Origin: Arion vulgaris
Lineage: Eukaryota; Mollusca; Gastropoda; Stylommatophora; Arionidae
Direction: 5' to 3'
NCBI GenBank assembly: GCA_020796225.1
Contig: CM036753.1
Span: 65,752,865-65,816,864, forward strand
DNA: 64,000 nt
Each line of letters begins with the position of its first letter. Positions within the stretch are counted from its first letter, which is position 1. Shown here in pieces: positions 50,191 through 59,279 of the stretch. Below the pieces are notes generated by a model. It saw nothing but the letters and a program-made list of their open reading frames with translations. It was not told the DNA's origin and searched no databases. The position numbers and the translations under genes are program-made.

Positions 50191-50366
50191 AAGAAATTCA
50201 TGACCACATTGGTGACTTTAACGAAGAAGATTATGGTATTCAAAGCGATGATTACCACTAAAGTATAGTGTTATGACGATATTAATGATGATAGTTAATG
50301 ATAACACGTTATTGCGATATTGATGATGGAAGTGAATGATAACTGCTGCACGTACTGGTTTTTGTT

Positions 50367-50497
50367 TCAAAGTGTGAGGTTATATTGACAATAAAGTCCA
50401 TCGTAACCGTCCGGGCACAAACAGTAGGGTGCATCAGCTGGTGCAGTACACGAACCTCCATGTTGACATGGGAAATTAGCACATGGGTCCCAGATAA
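50367..50497 (-). CDS. EGF peptide gene, exon 2
   Basis: Acceptor CATTTACACAG before 50497. Two bases complete Val, then IWDPCANFPCQHGGSCTA, PADAPYCLCPDGYDGLYCQ and stop TGA at 50367-50369. All six EGF cysteines and the aromatic-Gly of the C-terminal loop are present. Confidence 0.85.
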
Positions 50498-53400
50498 CTG
50501 TGTAAATGAGAGTTAAAGTTCCTGGTTTAACCTAAGTATCGTGTTTACTTTAAAGTTACCAGAAATCAAATAAATACATTTTTATGATTAATAGTAATGA
50601 AAACAACGATTATAAAATGATACATAAAATAATTCTTCATCATCAGCATCAAGTAGCCCATCCCTTCCGGAACTTGGCACCCATGACAGCAATCCTGAAA
50701 AACTCTGTTCTGCGCAAGTTGATCGGGGTCAGTAGCAGTCATTCTCAGATCGTCAATCACACGAGTGGTTACCGGGGCCCAAATTTGGTGTAAAGAATAG
50801 AACCACTGTTATCTGCCACGCATGTCGTAAGAGGCGACTAAGGAGGTTTGGCTGAAATCGGATGCACATGTCCTAAACGTGTAGAAGTCTAGGCGTTTAG
50901 GGCCTACCAAACCAATGTGCAACGTATACACGTTCTTGGCAAAGATCAAACATATCACAAAGAGTGATTAAAATTGGTTGTAAAGAACGAACTCAAAGAT
51001 GAAGAAGAAGATCGTCAATACCATCCTGCACCCATCGTCTTCTCAATAAGATAATTCTTAAACAACGTTATTTTTAGATATGGTTTATAAAAAAAACAGT
51101 GATGTAGAAATCGAAATAATCAAACATAGAATAATGTAATTCTATAATAATAATAAAGTATAACAACGGAAATAATAAACTGTTTGTACGACACCAAAAA
51201 TGTTGGTTTGTAGAAGCTAATACATTAGAACGGTATAACAGGACCACAAACAGGGAACTGTAGGATAGAGTGGGACAACGACATGTGTAACAAGAAATAA
51301 AGGGCAGAAGGTGGCGATGGTTATGATATACACTGAGGTGACCCCCTGACAGCATCACGAGAGAAGTCTTTCGATGAAACCCCCAAGGTAATAGAGATCA
51401 GAGAAGACTCAGACGCGCCTGGAGGCTGGTGTTGGAGACGGAATGAAAGAAAATGGGAAGAAAGTGGAAAAATCTGGAAAATATGGACTTAGAAATGCAT
51501 GCTTGAAAGCTATGTTGGGACCTATGTCTCCCAGTGATGAAGTGCGGACATATGCCTCCCAGTGATGAAGTGCAGACCTATGTCTCCCCAGTGATGAAGT
51601 GCAGACCTATGTCTCCCCAGTGATGAAGTGCGGACATATGCCTCCCCAGTGATGAAGTGCGGACATATGTCTCCCAATGATGAAGTGTGGACATATGTCT
51701 CCCCAGTGATGAAGTGCAGACCTATGTCTCCCCAGTTATGAAGTGCAGACCTATGTCTCCCCAGTGATGAAGTGCGGACATATGCCTCCCCAGTGATGAA
51801 GTGCGGACATATGTCTCCCCAATGATGAAGTGCGGACATATGTCTCCCCAGTGATGAAGTGCAGACCTATGTCTCCCCAGTTATGAAGTGCAGACCTATG
51901 TCTCCCCAGTGATGAAGTGCAGACCTATGTCTCCCCAGTGATGAAGTGCGGGCATATGTCTCCCAGTGATGAAGTGCAGACCTATGCCTCCCAGTGATGA
52001 AGTGCAGACCTATGCCTCCCAGTGATGAAGTGCAGACCTATGTCTCCCAGTGATGAAGTGCAGACCTATGTCTCCCCAGTGATGAAGTGCAGACCTATGT
52101 CTCCCCAGTGATGAAGTGCGGACATATGCCTCCCCAGTGATGAAGTGCAGACCTATGCCTCCCCAGTGATGAAGTGCAGACCTATGCCTCCCCAGTGATG
52201 AAGTGCGGACCTATGTCTCCCCAGTGATGAAGTGCGGACCTATGTCTCCCCAGTGATGAAGTGCGGACCTATGTCTCCCCAGTGATGAAGTGCGGACATA
52301 TGCCTCCCCAGTGATGAAGTGTAAAGAAGAAGAATACGAAAGCGTAACTTTTCACAATATGGAGCCTATCTTGACTTAGAGAAGCAGGGAAAGGATGTGG
52401 GATCACGATATAGGTAGTAGTATGAAACTGCATGCTGATTGTGGAGGATTGTGAGTACAAATATGAAATACAAAAATATCAAGCAGCTGTAGTAAATAGT
52501 TGTTATTAATACGCCATTCGGTATGACATTTAATATGTCGATATGTACTAGATATCAATCTTGGTTATTGGTTACTGAACTGACGTCATAGCACTCCGGG
52601 CAGACCCATATGTGCTCATTCTGTCCCTAACTGATTTCGAAGGGTATGAATACTGATGGTTCCTGTGGATCGCTAGTTATACACACCCCTCCCTCAAGCA
52701 TGGGAATGAGTACAGTCTAGTGAATCCTATCTTGACTGCTGCATCCCTAAACAACACAGAAAGTCATCTCGTCGTCCAGTGTTAGTTTCTTATAAAACTA
52801 GTCCAAGTTTAGTTTCTTATCGGAATGGGTAGTAAATCTACAGCAGATACACCATCTCTTCAAGGATATGTACAACATTATGCTACACGGCATTGTGACA
52901 AATGACAGGGTGAAAGCACAGCTGGATACTTGAAGAAGAACAATTAGCCTCATCCTTTATTAGTTGCGTATTCAAAGTTAAATAACATATAGGATTAATG
53001 CTATCATTTTCTTCTTCTGTCGCTCTAGTGTGGTTACTTTTAAACTATTCTTTGGTGGGTTTATTTTTTAGCCATTTGAGAGTAATTACGTTTGAAGCAA
53101 ATCTGCAAAATCTATGCATTTTAGTCCAGCACATCCGATTTTGGCATGTGGTTTTTTCTTGTTAATGCTAGTTCTTCCGGTTATTTCCTTCTGTTATATT
53201 TGCTATCGTGGACAGATTAGCGTGATATGTAAACGTCCGCCTATCGACTCATACACAAGAGGGTATTGGGGGAGAGGGAGGGGAGAGAAGGGGGTGTCTC
53301 TGTGGCTAAGTGGTTAAGCCCTTTGCCTTGTGAGTCGAAGGTCGTGGGTTCGAGTCCGGACCGCACCATTCTGTTCACGAGTGCATTTTTTTCCAATACT

Positions 53401-54507
53401 TTCGGCAGGTGGCGTTCCATTTCGGTTTTTAAACCCTTAAACACAAGATGGTTGTGGCTTCAATCCCGTACTCGACGTTTCACAAGTGAGGAAAGGAATT
53501 GACCCTCCTACTTCCTACACACTAAGTATAAGAAATATCAAGTGACAGACACCTCACACCCTAAGATCTGAACATGTTGCGGGACATTTTGTTTTATTAC
53601 AATACCTTCTTCTTCTTTGCGTTCGTTCTTTACGACCAATTTAATCACTCTTTGTGATATGTTTGATCTTTGTCAAGAACGTGTATACGTTGCATATTGG
53701 TTTGGTAGGCCCCTAAACACATAGACTTCTACACGTTTAGGACACATGCATCCGATTTCAACCTAACCTCCTTAGTCGCCACTTACGACCTGCGTGGCAG
53801 GTAACAGTGGTTATATTCTTTACACCCTACATTTGGGCCCCGGTAACCATTCGGGCGATTACAATACTAATAGCAGGTATCGTTGCCAATTTCTATTACT
53901 GCTTCAGCCTAGAAATGGAAATAAACTTAAAAACTTGGATACGAAATAATTTCATCTTATCTAATATAATAAATATGGGGGCGTCTGTGGCTTAGCCGTA
54001 CTGAGCTGGATCACAACCTGAGGTTTAAACTCCGCGAGGGCAGTTTAGAACCAAAAATTTCCGTTGATTTTTGCGAACGGTAAAAATAGACCTCTCTGTT
54101 CAGAAAGCACTGTAAACTAATGAACGTATAAGTGGTGCCTAGAAAATCAACAACTCCGTTACTGTGGTTGATGGCGACGCTATGTAAAGGATATGTCATG
54201 ATTTTCATTGTCAAAATCATTAATACCAATAACAGAGACTCCATCTCTTCAGCCTGTAATGGTAGTTCGACAAACAAGTATTTTGTAAAACTAAACTACT
54301 TTGTTCTTACATAGTTCGACAAACAAGTATTTTGTAAAACTAAACTACTTTGTTCTAACATAGTTCGACAAACAAGTATTTTGTAAAACTAAACTACTTT
54401 GTTCTTACATAGCTCGACAAACAAGTAAATAACTTACCCAGCAGACCAAAGATCTGTTGAAAGCTCATAAAAGCCAGAATAACCACTAGAACCATCAATC
54501 TCGACAT
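50367..54507 (-). CDS. Secreted single-EGF-domain peptide, two-exon gene
   Basis: Exon 1 54438-54507 and exon 2 50367-50497 join at a canonical phase-1 junction to give 66 residues. Residues 1-20 or so form a signal peptide (MSRLMVLVVILAFMSFQQ). The rest is one complete EGF domain with the six cysteines spaced C-x4-C-x5-C-x8-C-x-C-x8-C, including PCQHGGSC and CLCPDGYDGLYC, then a 6-residue tail (QYNLTL, with a possible N-glycosylation site NLT). No membrane anchor, so the product is expected outside the cell. Such stand-alone EGF peptides can be growth-factor-like signals, matrix or immune peptides, or toxins; nothing here decides. The 3.9-kb intron holds a 29-bp satellite, SINEs and a Penelope-derived repeat. 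Confidence 0.8.
50635..51055 (-). mobile_element. LINE 3' end (DLRMTA subfamily), interrupted by SINE K
   Basis: Minus: [38 protein letters not shown]-like and the tail TGATGATG at 50636-50646. SINE K sits at 50758-51008. The remainder (TCAATACCATCCTGCACCCA) continues the LINE. Confidence 0.8.
50758..51008 (+). mobile_element. SINE family K, copy 2, 11-bp duplication
   Basis: Plus copy: GAGTGGTTACCGGGGCCCAA, GTCGTAAGAGGCGACTAAGG and GAAATCGGATGCACATGTCC, ending in (GAA)n. AGATCGTCAAT at 50747-50757 and 51009-51018 (with the last A of the tail shared) is a perfect 11-bp duplication. It proves that family K is retroposed with a GAA tail. Confidence 0.92.
51522..52322. repeat. 29-bp minisatellite, about 27 copies
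   Basis: Unit GCAGACCTATGTCTCCCCAG plus TGATGAAGT. Variants differ at three sites (GCAGACC/GCGGACA, GTCT/GCCT, CCC/CCCC), which makes units of 28 or 29. Not a CRISPR: there are no unique spacers. It lies in the intron of the EGF gene. Confidence 0.97.
52330..53100. other. Mostly unassigned DNA with one LINE-c tail
   Basis: 52560-52700 is a minus LINE-c 3' end (TTGGTTATTGGTTACTGAAC, TGACGTCATAGCACTC, HTLR-like remnants). I recognise nothing in 52330-52555 or 52710-53100. Confidence 0.5.
53205..53600 (+). mobile_element. SINE family G, copy 2, interrupted
   Basis: Head TTAGCGTGATATGTAAACGT and CGCCTATCGACTCATACACA, split by SINE F (53261-53440). It resumes at GATGGTTGTGGCTTCAATCC (B-box) and runs to CCTAAGATCTGAACATG. 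It matches 44040-44400. Confidence 0.7.
53261..53440 (+). mobile_element. SINE family F nested in SINE G, 8-bp duplication
   Basis: tRNA-Ser/Leu-like head GTGGCTAAGTGGTTAAGCCC (A-box) and GTGGGTTCGAGTCCGGACC (perfect B-box). ACACAAGA occurs at 53253-53260 and 53441-53448. It is an imperfect tRNA fold, so a SINE and not a tRNA gene. Confidence 0.82.
53608..53860 (-). mobile_element. SINE family K, copy 3
   Basis: CTTCTTCTTTGCGTTCGTTC, AATCACTCTTTGTGATATGT, TAGACTTCTACACGTTTAGG, CCTCCTTAGTCGCCACTTAC and GGGCCCCGGTAACCATTCGG. Full length. Confidence 0.78.
53976..54215 (+). mobile_element. SINE family D, copy 5
   Basis: GGGGGCGTCTGTGGCTTAGC, GAGGTTTAAACTCCGCGAGG, AAAAATAGACCTCTCTGTTC, GTGGTGCCTAGAAAATCAAC and TATGTCATGATTTTCATTGT. 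Full length. Confidence 0.78.
54255..54425. repeat. 49-bp tandem repeat made from a Penelope tail
   Basis: About 3.4 copies of AGTTCGACAAACAAGTATTT plus TGTAAAACTAAACTACTTTG plus TTCTTACAT. Most of the unit resembles the Penelope 3' end ATTTTGTAAAACTACAGTAC. Confidence 0.88.
54438..54507 (-). CDS. EGF peptide gene, exon 1 (signal peptide)
   Basis: ATG at 54505-54507. The frame reads MSRLMVLVVILAFMSFQQIF then GLL, phase 1 at donor CTGG|GTAAGT. Hydrophobic core of about 11 residues, a convincing secretory signal. The upstream minus strand has TTTATTTGATAAATAG near 54560-54580, a possible TATA region; that is inference only. Confidence 0.8.
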
Positions 54508-54559
54508 GCTGAATATGTGCTTAGTATCTTGTATGTGACAGCTACTCTTTCAAGATCGT

Positions 54560-55185
54560 ACTATTTATCAAATAAAACTGGTACCACTTGACGAGTGTGC
54601 TATGATTCTAAAAACAGACCAGGTGGTGATTGCACACTAATTTTTAAAAGAATTTATCTTTGCTTCTTTTTTCTTTTTTTTTTTTTTTTAAAAAGTAGGT
54701 CAAAAATCATTTTTAATTATCAATCAGAAACAATATGACGAAAAAGAATAATATTTTTTTACAGCTACGAACTTGAGATTGTTAACTCTTTCCACGCCAA
54801 TCGCCGCACACTGCGCCACATCGTATTTCCGTTGAGCGCCATTAGTCGTACACTACGCCATTCGAGTAGTTTCCTCTTATACAAGTCTTTCTGTTTTCCA
54901 TTCTCTCATTTTTACTACTACTACTTTTTAACCTTGTATTCTAAAAGGTTGTCCAGTTTTCTTGAAATTAGTATATACTAAGATATTTATATGTGTTTAT
55001 TTGTTAAAGAGAAGTTTTTCAATGTTTTTGCCTCCCTTGAATTAACCATGTAATACTGGGAAATAACTGCGTACGGAAAGAGTCCACGGAAGCAAATTTA
55101 ATTCTAGTCTTGTTCAATAATGTAACGTAAGATTCGCTTTATCATTAAATATGTGTTTATATGGATAAGTAATGATTGCAAAATG
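54560..55185. other. No feature recognised
   Basis: Upstream of the EGF gene. A T-run at 54660-54690 and AT-rich DNA. No repeat match or ORF worth reporting. Confidence 0.5.
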
Positions 55186-55395
55186 AGATGTTGTGGGTCT
55201 CTCTGACGTAGAGGTTAGGTGCTCGCCTCTCGTTCCAACGGTAATCGGTTCGCTTCCTCATGGAGTCATCGGGATATTTTTCCAGAGATCCCTGATCTTT
55301 GTGTAGGTGAGATTGAGTTCCTAGATCTATCTGAGACGTACGATAAAACGTATATTTATTGTTCAAGTTAGCACGTAAAAAGAACCCTTATTTTG
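55185..55395 (+). mobile_element. SINE family A, copy 8 (3' truncated)
   Basis: Best-preserved 5' head: GTCTCTCTGACGTAGAGGTT (A-box), GCTCGCCTCTCGTTCCAACG and AATCGGTTCGCTTCC (B-box). Ends after GTTAGCACGTAAAAAG. Confidence 0.8.
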
Positions 55396-55399
55396 GTAA

Positions 55400-57220
55400 C
55401 TCAGTTGATTTATTTGAATTAGATATAAATGATTTACCAGTAGGCTTTCATTATTGTCTAAATTGTTTTGAACATATATTGAGTACAAGATCTACTATTT
55501 AAACAAATACTATCCTTTGTGATTTTACCATGCAACTGACTTCAACCTTGCAATAACATTAAGTAAATTTGTTATTTTATAAACCGCTGGAGATAGAGCT
55601 TGTGTAAGTATTGTACACAGAAAGTGATTAGGTTTGGTCATCGTTGCAAGGTTTCAATGAAGAACTTTTCTATAGGTCCCAGCACATGGGGAAAACTAGC
55701 TGATGACAGAGTTGTGCGAAAGGCGACATTGCGCAAGGACGCAGTCTTTTAAAGAGATACTTCAGTTTGAGCTGAAAGACAAGAGAGAAAAGTGAAAACT
55801 CAGAAGTTATCACAGTAAAACACTTGCCAATTGACCGTCTGTAAAGTCGAAAAAGGTCATTATATATATAATTACACCCACAAAGAACTAGTTTTTCACA
55901 ATACATTTGACAATTGCACGCGCAATCGTCTGTGAATAACGATGTAACGTTATAATATGTGCGTATGATATTATATGAACTTTCTAGCAAAGCAAGAAGT
56001 TAATTAAATTGTGGCACTTGGTGGTCATCGATCCAATGTTTGAGCGCAACACATGTCTTACAACTTGCATGACAAACGAAGCATTGGCGGATGCAAGCAA
56101 GGACGTCCAGCACTTAAAACTGTAGCAGATGCAAACATAGATCAGAGACTGATTTTCAGCCTATTATAAATTGATTCATTCATTATAAATTTTCATGCGG
56201 TTGAAGTACGTGTATATGTGTATGCGTATATGTTTCCAGATTATGTGTACCCATTTGAACTATTTTCCACGTTTTCCTCATGCTTGTTAGTAATCTAAAA
56301 ATGTTACGTCACCAGGAAGTGAACCGTTGTTTATTAAACGAAACGAATTACAATGTGATAACGAAATCGACTCAGTAGAATATAATCATGAATTTGTCTT
56401 AGACCATTTCAAGGTAGCAAGCAAAGTGTTGTCAGTGCTTGCGAATGATTTCAGTAGTTTTTTAAGCTGCAATTATAGAATATAAAATAACCATCGTTTA
56501 AGTTTATAGATCAGCAATAAGAATTTAATTATAGCAGTGCAGATGAGTTGAGTTGAGTACTTGTAAATAATTTAATTTATTTGTACAGTTATGTTATGAC
56601 TTATTTATCATTTTTTATTCATTATTTATTATGCTGTGGAGTGTTGAGCCAACCACTATACTACTATATATTATATATATTAGTATTGGTATGTTGTGAA
56701 GGCTTATGAATGTATGTTATGACTATGAGTAGTAGGAGGTGCAACTCTAGATAATATTATTATTAATAATAAATTAAGAAATTATATATATATCAAGTAT
56801 ATGGATTAGTGCTGCTAATGCTACTTTCTGTTATGTATGTTAAGCAGCATTCAGTTATTCATTGTGTTTGACTTTTGAATCACGTATAACTGAAAATGCA
56901 CAGACTTAGTTAGACTATGTGTATGTTTGAAAAGATTTCTATCCTGTGCAGTTCTACATCATACATGTAGTTTGATGTAGCATCATCTTAAGTTTTATCT
57001 TTCATATCATTTTGCTAACTTGCTCATATTCGTATTATTATTTTAATTTATACTGTTATCAACAGTTGATAACATTTAATCATTTCTGCACAATTTGTAT
57101 TGATTATAGTAACACACTCTTGTGAATTAAGTTGCAGATATACTGAAAACAAGATTATGTTTCAAACAACAACAACATAAAGGAATAGTATATTCATAAT
57201 GAATCCCAGGCTACTGTGAC
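55400..57220. other. 1.8 kb with no recognised feature
   Basis: AT-rich DNA. A 106-codon minus ORF (55670-55990) has no recognisable domain and I treat it as chance. No match to the repeat families of the window. Confidence 0.5.
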
Positions 57221-57224
57221 AAAA

Positions 57225-57440
57225 TATAAGATGGCAGACTTCTTAGCAAGGAAGGGTGGACCACTGAAATATATTCAAAATGACATTTTGTAAAGTGAAT
57301 TTAAAAACATCATAAATACAGAGTTTAAGAAAAAGTGGACATAGACATATCAGACTGCAGACTTCAAAGATCACCTATTATCATACAAAGTACAGACTAT
57401 CGTCTTCAGGCTCAGAACACAATAGACTGAGCAGTCTTCT
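57225..57440 (+). mobile_element. LINE RNase H-type scrap
   Basis: Plus frame with ADFLARKGGPLKYIQND, EFKNIINTEFKKKWT and DHLLSYKVQTIVFRLR, the region between the last RNase H Asp and the Cys/His motif. Confidence 0.65.
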
Positions 57441-58375
57441 TCAAACACTCCATATCGACCACTTGTTAACCACTATGTGAACCGAGCTTAAGGGGACATA
57501 CTACTGACAGTTGGGTCATTATAGCTTATAGATATCGATTTTTCAAATTCATCATATTATGTTAGTATTGCATCTCTACAATCAAATTATGCAAAGAGTT
57601 TTTATTTATGATCCCGAAAAATGCTTCAAAATTATTTTTCAACAGCCCTACCCTCTAAAAATTCGCTATAGAAAATGTCTTCAATTGTCTTTCTTTTGTC
57701 CCTAGATACAGTGTAATCCTCAAGATAGCAATATGAGATTTGACCCTGACATATATATATTAATATTGAAGCCCTTAGACAACAGAAAATGCACCTTTCT
57801 CTAACAAATAAATTTATATGAATTTTTTAATGAACCAAGGGGTCCTATTTTGCGCCGTAAATTGGGTATGTCTTATTCGTTGCACTCCTAGAGATCAGTT
57901 ACATGTTACAGAACAATTTAAAGTTGTCAGTGGGCCAGAATATTGGTATATTTAGGTTGTGCAGTCAAAAAAATTGCAATTGTTATTTATTTCACTCTGT
58001 TTGGAGACTGTACGATGTTGTTTATAATCCAACATGGCTGCCGTTTCCATGGCAACCCGATAATTTATTAATGCGAAAGATATCTAAATTTTCATTTTAG
58101 ACCACTCTAGTAGTAACTGCTATGTATCACCTAATTTTATTGAGAGATAAGAAAGTTGAGAAATCCTCTACCATAACCCTTTAAGAGCGATTGTACGCTG
58201 TGCCAGTTATGTGCCTACAAGTAGGCCAGTACATCCGATTTCTGTGATGCTTGTTATTTAATAGTTTAGCTTCCCTAGGCCCCTACCTCAGTCACCTCTT
58301 ACGCCTTGTAGGTCACAGTGGTATTATTCTTTGTTTCTCTTGTGGGTCCCAGCACCACAAGGGCGAGACTGAGCA
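57437..58375 (-). mobile_element. SINE family J, copy 4, interrupted
   Basis: Left part TCTTCTTCAAACACTCCATA and GACCACTTGTTAACCAC. Right part from 58185: AGAGCGATTGTACGCTGTGC, TACATCCGATTTCTGTGATG and the end GGTCCCAGCACCACAAGGGC. A 689-bp TTAA-flanked insertion lies between. Confidence 0.8.
57492..58180. mobile_element. 689-bp TTAA-flanked insertion
   Basis: TTAA at 57488-57491 and 58181-58184 bounds an insert starting GGGGACATACTACTGACAG and ending CTCTACCATAACCCT. The ends are weakly inverted (AGGGG.. against AGGGTTATGGTAG). TTAA duplication is the piggyBac habit, but the terminal repeats are poor and there is no transposase. Interior ORFs are short and unrecognised. Confidence 0.65.
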
Positions 58376-58674
58376 GTAACATATATAGAAAACTAAAAAT
58401 TTGTGAGATAGACTTGTGAACTACGCTAAAACAATTGCAACACATATTTCTTAATGTCAAAGATAGGAAGAAAATATCAATCAAAATGTTGCTACATGCA
58501 AACCTGATGGCACCCTATGGATGACCAGAAGTAAACCATACAGTTGTTGGTGCTATGATTTGTGTGTTATGACTAACAGAAGAACACAAAATTAATAGTT
58601 ACATTGTTATTTGCTCTACTTTTCATGTATTTTCTAAATGGACCTGTAAGTTAGAAGCATTAATGATAGGCTGC

Positions 58675-58765
58675 CTGAGTGGTTACCAGGGTTCACATTA
58701 AGTTGTAAATAATAGAACCACTGTTACCTGTCATGCAGTCGACTAAGGTGGTTGGAGTGGGGATA
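58675..58765 (+). mobile_element. SINE K 5' fragment
   Basis: CTGAGTGGTTACCAGGGTTC and GAACCACTGTTACCTGTCAT, then GCAGTCGACTAAGG. Truncated after about 90 bp. Confidence 0.6.
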
Positions 58766-58834
58766 GCTACCCCACACCGTAAAAAAAAAAATAATGATAG
58801 GTTGTAGTTTATAAAAAGAATTTTAATCTTCTTC

Positions 58835-59078
58835 ATTTCGTTCGTTCTTTACGACCAATTTTAATCACTCTTTGTGATATGTTTGATCTTTGCCAATAAT
58901 GTGTATACGTTGCACATTGGTTTGGTAGGCCCCTAAACGCATAGACTTCTACACATTTAGGACATGTGCATCCGATTTCAGCCAAACCTCCTTAGTCGCC
59001 TCTTACGACATGCTGGCAGGTAACAGTGGTTCTATTCTTTACACCCCAAATTTGGGCCCCGTAACCACTCGGACGAAG
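58835..59078 (-). mobile_element. SINE family K, copy 4
   Basis: TCTTCATTTCGTTCGTTCTT, GATATGTTTGATCTTTGCCA, GTGCATCCGATTTCAGCC and CCAAATTTGGGCCCCGTAAC. It lies about 140 bp before the first visible F-box gene exon. Confidence 0.77.
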
Positions 59079-59217
59079 AATTTTAATGTATAGCCATGTT
59101 TTAATTTTACTTTTAGCCATGTGTCTTCAGGGATCACTTTTTTTCACACTTGTTTGTGTCAGCTTTTATTAATTTATGGTTTTTTTTTATGAAAATCATA
59201 AATTTGTTTCTTTCCAG

Positions 59218-59279
59218 TTGTTACCCAATCTGGATTTAGGAACAATGGCAGCAAGTTCTGAGGAATCGCATTGTTTAGT
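59218..59279 (+). CDS. F-box gene, first visible exon
   Basis: Preceded by a strong polypyrimidine acceptor, so at least one more 5' UTR exon is likely upstream. 27 bases of UTR, then ATG at 59245 and 11 codons plus two bases. Donor AGT|GTAAGC. If unspliced it hits TAA at once, which favours the splice. Confidence 0.7.

Noticed and set aside
51522..52322. Possible CRISPR array
   Set aside because: The repeats are contiguous with no unique spacers, and the window is eukaryotic. It is a minisatellite.
53285..53360. Functional tRNA-Ser/Leu gene
   Set aside because: A- and B-boxes are good, but the T-stem and acceptor stem pair poorly and the sequence is followed by a SINE body with a target duplication. 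It is a SINE head.
55670..55990. 106-codon minus ORF
   Set aside because: No domain, no splice or promoter context, and ordinary AT-rich composition. Most likely chance.
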